Shown: positions 43,003-54,900 of the stretch, piece after piece
Layout: each line of letters begins with the position of its first letter
Position numbering within the stretch: position 1 is the first letter of the stretch
Source of the DNA: Haliclona indistincta
Taxonomy: Eukaryota; Porifera; Demospongiae; Haplosclerida; Chalinidae
Direction: 5' to 3'
Assembly (NCBI GenBank): GCA_964017065.1
Contig: OZ024785.1
Location: forward strand, 9,751,086-9,815,085
DNA length: 64,000 bases
Notes under the pieces: model-generated
Told to the model about the DNA's origin: nothing
Seen by the model: the letters and a program-made list of their open reading frames with translations, nothing else
The model's database searches: none
Made by a program: the position numbers and the translations under genes

Positions 43003-43650
43003 GCTGTGTCTACAGTGCCGGTACCGGCATCCCAAAATTTAACTTACCTTAAATTGCCGATAGCGGCAATCACTAAACCCTAAACCCTAAAACACCTTCT
43101 CCTAACTGCGCAGTCGGAGGGTCGTCCTAAACTGGGCCTTCGGCCCTTGGTATACCTAAGGATCGTCGGCACTCGTGTTATAGTGCCGGCAGACGTAATA
43201 AAGGCCTGGTTTGTCACGTAGCGTGGGCCGGTCTGCATGCAGGAGTCCAGTGGTTCCGCGGTTTAGCACGGTGCTAATTGTTCAGCGTTCGATACATGTT
43301 TTTTTTATTGTTTTTTTAATAGTTTTTTTTAAAGCAGAAAACTAAGTTTTAGCTAATTGCTCCATGATCCTTAGGCATAGCGAGGGCCAAGGCCCTGTTT
43401 AGGACGCCGACCCTCCCGACGATCCTTAAGGGCTACCAAGGGCCGAAGACCCGGTTTAGGACGACCCTTCCGACTTTGTGCAGTTAGGAGAAGTTTTTTT
43501 TAGGGTTTGTGGTTTAGGGATTGCTATTAGTGGAGAGGCTAAGTCGAAAGTGCGTCTATACGGGCATCGTTCAATTTTGCTTAAAATGCCGGTACCGGCA
43601 ATTTAAGGTTAAATTTTGGGATGCCGCGGTACCGGCACTGTAGACACAGC
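43003..43650. mobile_element. Nested palindromic element (about 650 bp) with outer and inner inverted repeats
   Basis: The outer ends are inverted: GCTGTGTCTACAGTGCCGG at 43003 and CCGGCACTGTAGACACAGC at about 43632-43650, each followed inward by GGTACCGGCAT and TTAAATTGCCG. A second inner inverted pair spans about 43094-43168 and 43416-43493 (TTCTCCTAACTGCGCA; CCTTCGGCCCTTGG; GGATCGTCGG). Between outer and inner repeats are CCCTAAACCCTAAA on the left and TTTAGGGTTTGTGGTTTAGG on the right. No transposase is encoded. It is probably a non-autonomous fold-back DNA transposon. Confidence 0.8.
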
Positions 43651-43676
43651 AAATTATTATTTCAATGATTGTATTA

Positions 43677-44507
43677 TTATTTTACGGCAAGAAACATAAA
43701 AAATGGCATAGCAACAGTAAAAGTAACTTCAGAAAGTTCAAGTCCAATCCCACCCCTGTTGTGTATTTCTTTCTTCATTGCCATCACCAAATCGTCAAGA
43801 CCAGTGTTGTCAGGATTCTCACGACAAAAAGCCTCATGACTAGGCAGGCTCTTAAACATACCACGAATGCTTTCCAGATTCATCTCAGATTCCTCCTCCA
43901 TTTCATGTTTTTCTGCTAATGGATATGGTAGCATGATGTCCTTGTAGTGGCTCTCACAAACCTCACGAGTGTTTCCATAGGGACCACCTTCTTCCCAAAG
44001 ACATTTAGTGTTCAGAAAATCGTCAATAATCTTGTTGCAATGGTCATAATGGCGTACAATAGGAGTGCAGTAGCCATATACTGCAAGCACTCCGGATCTC
44101 TTCAAGACACGGTCAATTTCCGGGAACACGGTGCTTGGATCGAGCCAGTGCCACGCTGTTGCACAGGTCAGCAGGTCAACGGACTCGCTCTGTATCGGAA
44201 TTTTACTTGCTGGAGCGAGAACAAACTCGACGTCATTTTGCAAGCCTAGTTGTTTTGCTTTCTCTTTCGCGCACTCGATTTGTGCTTGACTGATGTCTAC
44301 ACCGACAACTCGTTGATAATGGCCGCAGAGCTCGAACGTGCTCTGTCCCGACCCGCATGCCAGGTCTAGCACTAATTTGTTATCCACTCCACGTTTCCTT
44401 GCGAAATTGAATATTTTCGCCCATACCGGTGGTGGATATGTTGGTCGATATTTGGAGTAGTTTTGCGCCAGACTATAGCTTTCGTGTACTCGAATAGTCT
44501 TCTCCAT
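43677..44507 (-). CDS. Intronless SAM-dependent methyltransferase, class I (276 aa)
   Basis: A Rossmann-fold methyltransferase of the Crg1/trans-aconitate-like small-molecule group; the substrate is unknown. Motif I is LVLDLACGSGQS (45-56). The acidic end of strand 2 is VVGVDIS (about 68-74). Motif II-like ESVDLLTCATAWHWLDP contains the AWHW signature common in this group. Motif III-like VLKRSGVLAVYGY follows. The first in-frame ATG is at 44507 (MEKTIRVHES), with the YSKYRPTYP entry typical of the group. The stop is at 43677-43679. It has no introns and its C-terminus ends only about 27 bp from the palindromic element at 43003-43650. Lack of introns fits a retrocopy, or a gene acquired from a microbe; neither can be decided here. 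Confidence 0.85.
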   Translation of the reverse strand: MEKTIRVHESYSLAQNYSKYRPTYPPPVWAKIFNFARKRGVDNKLVLDLACGSGQSTFELCGHYQRVVGVDISQAQIECAKEKAKQLGLQNDVEFVLAPASKIPIQSESVDLLTCATAWHWLDPSTVFPEIDRVLKRSGVLAVYGYCTPIVRHYDHCNKIIDDFLNTKCLWEEGGPYGNTREVCESHYKDIMLPYPLAEKHEMEEESEMNLESIRGMFKSLPSHEAFCRENPDNTGLDDLVMAMKKEIHNRGGIGLELSEVTFTVAMPFFMFLAVK

Positions 44508-44765
44508 TGTGGCTACGAGGCTAACATTGATATTATTGACGTGATCATGCAATTTACACTAAGCAGCTAATGACACCTTGCGTTGACCACACCACTGACT
44601 CTGTTGTAGTGTTGTTATAAATTACTTGATCACATCCCACATCTTTCAAGTATAGACTGTAAGCTACAAGTTTGCGTGCATGAATCCTGCTATTGTCAAA
44701 AATTCTCAGGTGTGAAGAACTAGTACGTAGTGTAAATGGTCATTTAATTTACTCAGTACTCCCAG

Positions 44766-44880
44766 TAAGCTACAAGCTGTGAAGACAGCTATGGTAAGCC
44801 AATATGCTACAAGCTGTGAAGCCCAGCTAGAGTGGTAAGCCAATATGCTACAAGCTGTGAAGACAGCTATGGTAAGCCGG
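44766..44880. repeat. Tandem repeat of GCTACAAGCTGTGAAG units
   Basis: Three copies of a roughly 50-bp unit containing CTACAAGCTGTGAAG and GGTAAGCC. The middle copy is slightly altered (CCCAGCTAGAGTGG). Confidence 0.85.
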
Positions 44881-45371
44881 TTCTGGCACATGCAGAGAAA
44901 AGATGACTATAGTAAGTCTAGTTTATGGCTAATCGACCAACCACAGTGGACAACACACCTCAATACTAGTGAGACACAAGAGTAAGACAAAGTATTACAA
45001 GTACAATTTCCAGCTTTTGATTTCTGTAATAATAATTACTCTACCCGTTCTTCAAAAGAATCGCCCGAGTGCAACAATTCATTAAATCCTGTGAAAGTGA
45101 CAGCCCATGAGTGTAGCAAATGAGTCGTTACGGTTGATTGCGCATAACGGAAGCGAAAGTATGACGTTGCATGGCCGGCCTGGCCAATCAAACGTACGTA
45201 AGCGTGACAAAGTGAAGCTAGCTGTACAGTAGACGTGACGAAAATGATCGGCCAGCAGCAAGTTCCGTGGTATGACCGGTGCGAAGGTGTGAATTTCGGT
45301 GAATTCTTGGTATACCAATACAAACAATCTTTATTTTTGGTAGAACCGAGCAAGCTAGAGACATTATTTTT

Positions 45372-45655
45372 GGAGTGGTTGCTGGAAGTTGTTGAGAGGC
45401 ATCGCTGGAAGCTCCACAATCAAGTCAACAAGTGACCAGCTCCTGATGATGCAGACCAAAACCCAAAGCCTTAAACAAAACATAGAACACACTCAAAGTA
45501 ACGCCGTTATAATTGTGAACTGTGAAAAAATGACGTCATACTTTAAAATTACTTTTCACTTATGAGTACTATAGTCTTGTTTACTATTTTTCTTCATTTC
45601 GTTGGTTTATCTATGCCGCGCATCATTACCCACGATCAAATATTTTGTTCACTGT
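45372..45655 (+). pseudogene. Duplicated fragment of the RNGTT last exon plus downstream segment
   Basis: 45372-45447 nearly equals part of the last RNGTT exon (35258-35333), including TGGTTGCTGGAAGTTGTTGA and CTCCACAATCAAGTCAACAA. The next codon is TGA, so the fragment is closed. The following 180 bp match 38866-39050. It is a non-functional gene scrap. Confidence 0.85.
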
Positions 45656-45823
45656 TTTGCAACAAAATTATCTGTAGTGAAAATCAAGAATGTTTTTTGA
45701 TGTGTTATAGACATCGATCTAAGTAGCACCGATGAGCAATGCCGTTTTTTCCCGCCATGAATTCGAATTACTGGTGGGTGTGGTTCAAAGCTCACGCGCA
45801 CGCCCTCACGCAGAGCAAGAGCA

Positions 45824-48742
45824 ATGGAGCTCTGGGAACAGGTCCAGTTGTCCAGCCCCATGCTGGACGGTGTTCGACTGAGAGTAACCGGCGGTGCACC
45901 GGATAAGTTTCTAGATGGAACGCTCTGTCTGACCGCCTTCCACTTCGTCTTTTCTACACGCAAGAAGGCAGAAGATGAGATAACTGTTAGCTAAGTTTTA
46001 TCTATGTTTGCTGATCATGACTATACATGCGTATAGGCCTATAGAGTATGTTCAAATGTACTAGCTATAGTCTTTTTTCTTCCAGTTTCTACACACCAGT
46101 ATAGCTACCACTGAACGTCGCCCACCCACTAATGGGACAGTACTCATTGTGTTTCTCAAAGACTTTAGGAGGTTCTCTCTGGAGTTCAAATCCCCTGAAG
46201 ACTGCCTTGATATAGCCAATGCATTGGACATCCTCACTAAACCTGGTCTGTCTACTAAACTTGAATATTATAGTGACATTATCTACAATCTGGGTTTAGA
46301 TAACACACAGCTTTATCATTTGAACATGTGTGTGTTTGTGTATTGGGTGTTTGTCAGCTGTAACACATTCAATGTTATGCTTGTGTCTCTCACAGAGACC
46401 TTTAACCAGCTGCACGCCATATTTGGTAGTCGTCGCGACCCCTCTTCCACTCCAGTTCTAATGGAGGATATCCACGGGCAGCTAGCGAGGTGGAACTGCC
46501 CCACAGATAAATGGAGAGTTTCTTCTGTCAACAAACATTTCAAAGTAAGAGTTTCATGCTTTGATATTTCAAAACCACTTTTAGTTTTGAGCAGTTTTTG
46601 AGATGTGTGATTAAAACTTTTCATGCTCAATTTCACATTTGTTTTCGGCTTTATGGAGTCTTTTATACATTGTAGCTGTTTCATTTTGCATAGAAGTTGA
46701 CGGGCATTTGTTTCGTTACCATCTTTTCTCTGTTCAGGTCTGTCTCTCCTATCCAGAAGAGGTTATTGTACCTGCTAGCATCAGTGATGATATGATCAAG
46801 TTGATTGCCCCATATCGGCAAGGAGGACGATTCCCCATTCTCTGCTATCATAACAGCAACAACAAGGTGAGTAGAAACCCTTGAAAGGGCATTTTCAAAT
46901 AGTATAAATTGTTTTTCTCATCTTTACAGGCAGCTTTGTTACGATGTGGGCAACCTTTAGTTGGTCCGGGACAAAAGAGATGTCGTGAAGACGTACAACT
47001 ACTCAACTCCTGTCTACATAGCATTGCAAAGGGGCGTGTCCTTGATGTACGCAGTCAACATCAGGCGCACCATCACATGAGCAAAGGTCCTCTCCAAGCA
47101 ACATCTTAGTGTCTCCCTTGATCATGTTCTACTCACTAGGTGGAGGTGTTGAGCTACCTAGCCTCTATCCACAATGGAGGGTGGAGCATGCAAACTTGGA
47201 GTCACCACAACACCTCGCGGCCTCACTCACTAAACTCTTGGAAGGTTTTCTCATTCATTTACATCTGTGTTTTATGCTCAAACTTTCGTATTTTTTGCAC
47301 AGCATGTACTGATACCTCGCTGTGGTCAAGTTCTTCATGGTTCGGGAAGATAGAGTCCAGCGGATGGCTGACGAATGTTGAAAAACTGATGAAGGCAGCT
47401 AAATTTGTTGTGCACAGTCTCAATAAAGATGGTATATTCATCATGTGTGCCCTTTTCAAAAAGTGACTTAATCTCTCTGCCCAGGTATGTCGGTGATAGT
47501 GCATGGTCGTGACGGAAGAGATCTCACTCTACAAGTCACTTCACTATCTCTACTGCTGATGGACAGCCACTGCAGAACCATCAAAGGGTAGGTAGCACTC
47601 AATCTGAGGAAGTATTTAGCTGTCTCTCTCTCTGTCTCTCTCTCTCCCTCAGGTTTCTAGAGCTTATTCAAAAGGAGTGGTTAGACGGTGGATATCCATT
47701 CAGCCTTCGGCACTCACATATTACTGTTGCTCCTGAGAAAGAAAGGTCACCAGTCTTCCTTCTCTTTCTAGATGCTGTCTGGCAGGTACTCATTGATCAA
47801 CTAAGAATCGAACTATCCATGTACAATACTCACAGGTGATGCAGCAGTATCCTCTTTCATTCGAGTTCAACGAGCACCTTCTTCATCTTCTTTTCATACA
47901 TTCTTATTCTTCAGATTATAGTAAGAATTTCTCATCATAAAATATATTCTGAGTCTACTGTCATCACTTCTCTCTATAGCTATGTTTCTTTATGACCAAC
48001 CAAGCGAAAGATCCCAAAATAAGTCACAACTTGAAGACAAGACATGTTTATGGTGAGAAAGAAGAAAACTTGACACCTAATTTTGATTTTTCTTCTAGGA
48101 GCTATTTACTTTCACCCGCACAGCTTCCATCCCTGGTCAATCCACTCTATGAGCGCAACCCACACATGCTACACTTGACAGTGCACCCGTGCAATGTGGT
48201 AAGTGTGTGAATATAGAGCCTCCGTAAAACCAGGAGCTTGTTATTCCAAGGAGCGTACAACCGCGAAACAGCAGAAAATAAATGAGCCGCTATTGTGTGT
48301 GAGATTTATACAGCCTTAGTACAGCGTGTGTGGCTGTATGGATCATACAAAAACTGCCTAATTAGGAATTTTTTCAATGCGCTAATCGGTGGATGTATTT
48401 GTGCTATTACCACTACTCTATTTGAAGTTGTACTGTCCTTGTAATGATAAGCTCCTGGTAAAACCTACTTCATGAATCACAAATCATTTTGCTTTATTTC
48501 AAAGATGTTATGGAGAAGATTGTACATTAGGACAACACTGCATCTGCTCCCAACTCTACCAAGTGTTGAAGCCATGAAAGCACTAAAGGAGGAGAACAGA
48601 GCTCTCAAACAACATTTAGACTCTGTTAGAAGGTGAGTTGTAACCGATAGCATACTGTGTGGTATGACTCCTCTATACATATCACAGAGAACTAGAGGAG
48701 CTACAGAGCGAAGGAAGACACTATTCTAGTGTGTGGAGATAG
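45824..48742 (+). CDS. MTMR9: Myotubularin-related protein 9, catalytically dead (14 exons, 555 aa)
   Basis: A regulatory pseudophosphatase. In animals MTMR9 binds and activates active myotubularins (MTMR6/7/8) acting on PI3P in endosomes. Exons: 45824-45985, 46086-46245, 46396-46544, 46738-46866, 46930-47086, 47140-47244, 47303-47431, 47485-47587, 47653-47785, 47836-47920, 47980-48052, 48099-48198, 48505-48632 and 48688-48742; 556 codons (human 549 aa). PH-GRAM domain about 1-110. Phosphatase-fold markers: [44 protein letters not shown]. The active-site loop reads [10 protein letters not shown]: Gly338 replaces the catalytic Cys and the Arg is lost, as in other MTMR9 proteins. [17 protein letters not shown] and FEFNEHLL follow, then a C-terminal coiled coil (about 505-548). 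Confidence 0.95.
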
Positions 48743-48950
48743 CATTATTAACTTTTAAAAATAATATCAGTTATTACTGTAAAATAGTATCAGTTATTAA
48801 AACAACATTAATGTGATGACAATTCTTCAGGTGTTCTTCTCGGTTATTATGCCCTCCTGAACTTAATAATAACAGATAATCGGTAATAACTTAAGATTCC
48901 TATGTATAACCTGCGCCCCATTGCGCTATAAAACACGTTTGGACCAGAAG

Positions 48951-51900
48951 ATGGCTGATCAAGATCGTAAGTACTACATGTTACTAGAGACATGGCAGTA
49001 GACGTTATTTTATGGCGACATTGCGTATGCTTTCTTTTGTGTTACAGAACTACCTCAGCCATTCGTGTCTGTAGCAGATTGGATGAGTAAGCACATAATT
49101 GACGCTACAAGTCCGCCATGTTATACAAAACACGCTGCGAGTTTTTTCTGCTTCTTTGAGGTCTTCATGGAAAATCAAGTCAGTTAATTCGTAATACCAG
49201 CAGTTGCTTCTTGCATTGGCTGTCATTGTAATATTTTTCTGCTCTTGCGTGTAGAATCTCCATGGTTTAAGAGAACAATTTAGCAATCTCTTGAGATCTC
49301 AGAATTTCACCATGGCTGTGAACAACGATCTCTTCTTCTATGTTGTTTTACTTAACCTTATTTTACCAAGGTTAGTATGAGTTACCTGCATTCCACATGG
49401 GGTGGTGCACAATCAGCTGTTTACAGTCTACATGTACATGTATAAGTATTGTATCATTTTTTTTGCATTTTGTATGCAAAATAAATTATTTTGTTTGAGC
49501 TATGTTGTATGCAGTTATTTGGTTTTTGGAATTCCAGTTTTGTGATTTACAGTTAGTTTCTGAAAATTATTGTCTTAGAAGTCTATATCTCTGTTTTAAT
49601 GCAAAGTTGGCGATCAACAAAGACGAACTTTTGGGTAATAGTTAATAATAATTATTGTGTCATTGTCCATAATTGTATTATCATTGTTCAATTGATTCTC
49701 TTCATGGGTTTTTTATCGCTTTTTCTTTGTCCAAAGAAAATGCAAAATTTTTTGGTGCATTGCTTTTAGCTATATATTTCCATGCGGCACGCTCTCAATT
49801 CGCGAAAATAGTTTCGTGAAATCACTAGCTGTTTGGCTCTTATGATCTATGGTATATTATTGTCTGTGTGTTATTGAGTATAATAACAGAAGGGGAAATT
49901 AATGTGGGTGTCATAAATACTCACATGTTGAAATAATCTGTGTTATGTACACTTGACCTGGATAAAATAAACATTGTAGTGAAACTACCTTATATGGATT
50001 TGTCTGAGAATGCAGCTAGTCCTGTTTTTTTACTAACATTTCAATATAACTCTAACAACACATTATCATGTTAGATGTCACTAGTGCACTTCTGATGGTG
50101 ATTAAGATTTGTATGATTATTTACTGTCATGCAGGGGTGACTCAAGTTATCACAATATTATTATGACTGAAAGCGGCAATGACCTGATTGAGATAGTTGT
50201 TCAGAGACTGATAAGCATTCCTACTAAGCAATTTCTTGATGAAGAAATAAAACCTTTGTTTGACTATATGAGGTATAATGCATATTTAATTATCCTGCTG
50301 ACTATAAATGCATTCTAGATCTACAAAAGGAACTATCAATTATTTTGAAGCAGTTTACTGTGATGCCTTTATGGGGATATGTGACCGTTGGTTAAATAAC
50401 TGTGGTAGAAGTGGTAGAAGTCCTCCACCATTGAGATATATTTATGTTGCAATTGTGTGTGGTAAGCTATACTGGCACACAAAATTGGATTTATTCATTT
50501 TAACAAAAATTGGATTTATTCATTTTAACTAGTGACATTGAGTACATGGATTTTTTGTTGGAGTAAAGTATCGAGAGATTTCAAAAAGACAAGTAGATGG
50601 TGGACCCAATTGCTCATTGAGGTTAGAAAGTATTTAATAGAGATGCACAGTAATCCTTCAGTGGTTTGGAGAAACCATCGAAGGATAAGCTTAGCCACCT
50701 CTGTCGTTGTGAACAGAAGGTGTCCCTTGCAGAACTGGCCACATGACCCATACACGTACACAAACAACATCACCCCATCAGACAAGAGTATATGCTACGA
50801 CGGCGAGTCAAGACTCTGAGGAATCTCTCAGAGGAATGTATTGACTAACTATGATTAGGTAATAGTTATATCACCCCTACGAGGGAATTATCCGATTTAC
50901 GGATAATTCACGAGTATACGGGGTGATATAACTGACCGTTGCTTCCGGTGGCTGCACCGTTGCTAAATGACGTCAGTAAAACCGCATGGCCACGAGGTAG
51001 CTGAGGTCGAGGTCATGGTATTATCTGCTGTGTAGTGTAGAGACAGCAAATGTAAGGAGAGCGAAGCAAAGTGTGGAAAACAGGAAAGAAACTACTTATC
51101 GTCGTTTTGTGTGAGTCTAGCGCTTCGATCGTGCTATCAAGGGGCGAGTTATGCTACGTGTCGCCGCAGAGACTCGTTACACTACGATGTTCTAGGTGTG
51201 CTAAATTGAAAGAACATTTCTTTAGCCCGTAGGATCATTGTTGAATACGCTTTCGTGCACTAAACTTCGTTTTTTTTTGCCAGCAGTCCGTGGCCTTTGC
51301 ACCGAAGGACCATATCAAACATCAAAGGATAATATTGTCCTCATGACGTAATCACATGGCACTTTAGTGCGTTACCCACGCAACGGGATATAATATTAGT
51401 TATTGCCCTAACGAGAGGGCATTAACTGACATTAATGACCGACTTTCCCAAGGTCATTATTGTCAGTTAATGCCCGAGTTGTGTAGGGCAATAACTGGCT
51501 TATTATATAGTTCATCCAACAAGGAGAATACCGTACAGCGAGAAATTTTGGTGGACAAAATTTTGGTGAATTTGGCGGATTGCACACGAAAAGCCAAAAT
51601 TTTAACCGCCAAAATGAAATGATTGTGCGTGTGTCTATCCGCCTTGGCATCAATTCGCCAAAATATTAACCGCCAAAATCTGTTCTTAGCAAATTCGCCA
51701 AAATTTTGTCCACCAAAATTTCTCGCTATAAGGTAGTACAAATTGATGTCTGCTTCTTTGCGCGTTGCTATAGATGACGCTATGTGCGGTCAATAACCTA
51801 CATTAATACCCTCGAATAGAGCAATCTTATTGATGAAAGATGATGTACTATGTAATAATCAGAGTTTCAACTGGTCATTGTTGCTAGTCCGGGCCGCCAC

Positions 51901-54900
51901 GTGAGGTTTGTGAGGCTCCCTATGCAAGGATGATCAAAAACACAAAATGGCAGTTATAGTCAAATGCCGTTATTGAATATCGTACAGCTGGTATTTTTCG
52001 TGCGTGCTTATATTTCATGAGCAGTACAAATTGCAAAGTGGCATTACCGTATAGCCAGTTATTTTCATTAGATTTAATTTTCGAACGGCTGGTGCGTGTC
52101 GAAAATTAGATTTCGAAAAATTCTTTTTGCCTATTTAAAATGTTTTGTGACGTGGCTCTGTGACGAAAATTAGACCCAGCCAAAATTTGGCTAACGAAAT
52201 ATTTGGCCAGCGAAAAAAACCGGCTATACGGTATGTACCATGAGAATGCTAGACCTATGGTATGTCAAGAGACACTAAGATCTTCTATTTGTCATTGCCT
52301 CAGCTCTACGGAGAACATTGCTAAAGTAATGAAGTGATGAGAAAATTAATGTTCTTTCTTCAGGAGCCTCATACCCAGGCCTTTGATCAGATTTGGAAAA
52401 AATGGCCTATCGGATTTCACAATAAATTGGCCAAGATTATTCTATCAGATTTCAGAAGAAATTTCGTAGCCTCATACCCAGATTTCCAAAGAAATTGGCC
52501 TAGGCTATGTATACGTATGAAGACACTTTAATCTGCTCTAGCTCTGATGTTCCCCATATTACTGTCCTAACATTTTTTGATTTTGTTTAAGATCTTTTTC
52601 TCAACTTTTCATTTATGTAGCCTTCTAAGAATATTGTAATGAATGAAGATGCACTGGGTGATCTCTCAGATGGACTTCAGTTTATGTTAAATTCTGGTGT
52701 CCCTCATCAGCACAGAATCACTCTCGAGAACTTGCAGGCTATGGTGTCAACTGGCCCTAATGGAAGAGTTCGCTCACTATTAGAGGCAAAGTAAGTACAT
52801 TGTGGGCACATATGAACGTGTGTATATCTGTGCCTGATTAGAGTCATGTAATAAACTTTCATTTACAGATTTATATGCAAACTATTCTCTATTTCATGCC
52901 AATACAAAGCTCTTGCATAATAACGAATGTTTTTGTTGCCAACTGTATGTAACTTCAGCACCTTTTTTTTCTGCGACCTTCTCACTAAAATCCATGATAA
53001 ACTTCTAAAATTCAGCAATTATTGCTTTAGTTCTTGGTCAGCTAACAACCCCATGCAAAAATTTTCAGAACAGAGCTGAAGGCATGTTTGTTCAAAACGC
53101 ATGCTCATCACCATACCTCCAACTTTTTTGTGTTTTTGAAACTTCAGCCACAATTGCATTGAGCAAGCAACTGAAATTATTTATTTGTTACCGAATAAAA
53201 AAGAATCTATAGTAGCACACATGCAGTCAATTTTCAAGCTAAGGTAGATCTAATAAAACTTCAGATTTCCTTGCAAGTAATAAAAAGACAGTAAGATAAA
53301 AATTTTGCAATTTTTGTTTCAAGGCATTCGGCCAGCCACCGAGAGAGCTACCCAGGCCTCTGCTCAGGGCTCTATCCAGTGGGAGTGGAGAGGAAGATTG
53401 TCCTAAAAAATTTTTGCTCATTGACGACAAATTGACCTCAAAGGGCCATTAAATTTTTGACTAAATTAATGATATTCATGACTTGCAAGTAGCTGTATTT
53501 TTCTAGCCATGTGAATTCGTGCAGACAAATTTGCTGTTTGCAGTGTGCTTGCCTATCAATAGGCATCGAATATAAGAAATTTAAGCTATTCATCGCGGAG
53601 CGACGAGCTCGCCCTATAAGACTAAGCACGATCGATTGTAAACAATTTTTCTTTGAGTATTACAGCTACGCAACCTGTGCGGTCTGGCAGACTAGCACCA
53701 CACAGCTGTAATATCACGTACAAGCATATCTCGGTGAAAAGCTCGCATGAATATTTGCACCGATGGCAGGTGAGCATGCTTGAGCAGTTTTAGCTTCATA
53801 CCTTTTGCACAACTAAAGAAAAATAGTTTACAATCGATTGAGCTTAGTCTTCAAAGGGAGAGCTCGTTGTTCTGCAATGGCTACCACTGCATTGCTGAAG
53901 TTCAATGCCTATCAATAGGTAAGCAAACTGCGCACAGCAACTCTGTCTGCACGAATTGACATGGCTAGAAAAATCTACTTGCAAAAGTCATATATCATTA
54001 ATAATTATTTGGTCACCCGCCACCTTAAAGATCTAAATTTCAAATTTTCCCCGGACCCTCCTAGCTACGGTCCCATTTAACTACAGTGTCTTCTTCCCCA
54101 AAATAAAAATCCTAGATAGAACCCTATACTTTTGTAGTAGTTGTCTTAGCATTAACTCATGTATAGAGGGTTGGTAGTCTATTGCGCTGCAGTGTCAAAT
54201 CAAATAAGCACTCTGTGTGTGAAAATTTTAGCATCTCAGAAATATATTTTGATTTTGTGGTCATAGACGAACAAGATGCAACACTGAAGAGTTATAGTCT
54301 GTTGTTTTTATAGATGTTTTCTAAAGACCATCACCAGCTATTGTCAGCGAGATGAGTGGGACAGTGACGATTTTCGGGTTTGTTTTCTCAAACCATTAAG
54401 AAGAGTATACAAAGATCGACAGAGGGGCTTTAAGATCAAATTTTGGCGTAAAGGTGGTATAAATGAACTAGACGGCACAGTTGACAGCATCATTGAAACT
54501 GTTAGTCATTTTGTTTTAATGTATTATGTTCTGACTTATATTTCTGTTAATAAATAGGGGCTACAATTTATCACAGCAGTAGTTGTATTGCTTGAAGGGA
54601 GAATATTTGAACCGAGTAGTAGTAGTTATGATAGAGAGTGTGTTAAGTGGATTGACATTCTTCTTAAGCGTGTGGATTATGGTGATAAATCGGCTCCAAA
54701 ATGTATCAGACTCCTTACTGACACACAGTCTAGAGTGTTTCAGAAATTCAAGGAAAAGATTACAGCAAAAGTGAGTTGTTGTTTTTCGTACATGCATAAT
54801 TTATTTCATTATTTTACATGTAGCTTAATAGTAGTCTTCAGAATTGTCTCAAGTCTATAGTGGATATGAATTCATTTATGGATATATTTGATTCAGCTAG

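Larger units (their letters stand above)
44508..45823. other. Gene-poor region between methyltransferase and MTMR9
   Basis: About 1.3 kb with no supportable gene. It contains a short tandem repeat (44766-44880), stray fragment 45372-45655 and the MTMR9 promoter and 5' UTR. Open frames here are short and show no family features. Confidence 0.6.

Noticed and set aside
43076..43095. Interstitial telomere or chromosome-fusion scar (CCCTAAACCCTAAA)
   Set aside because: Only two units, located exactly within the inverted repeats of a transposon-like palindrome and mirrored on the other side, so better explained as part of the element.
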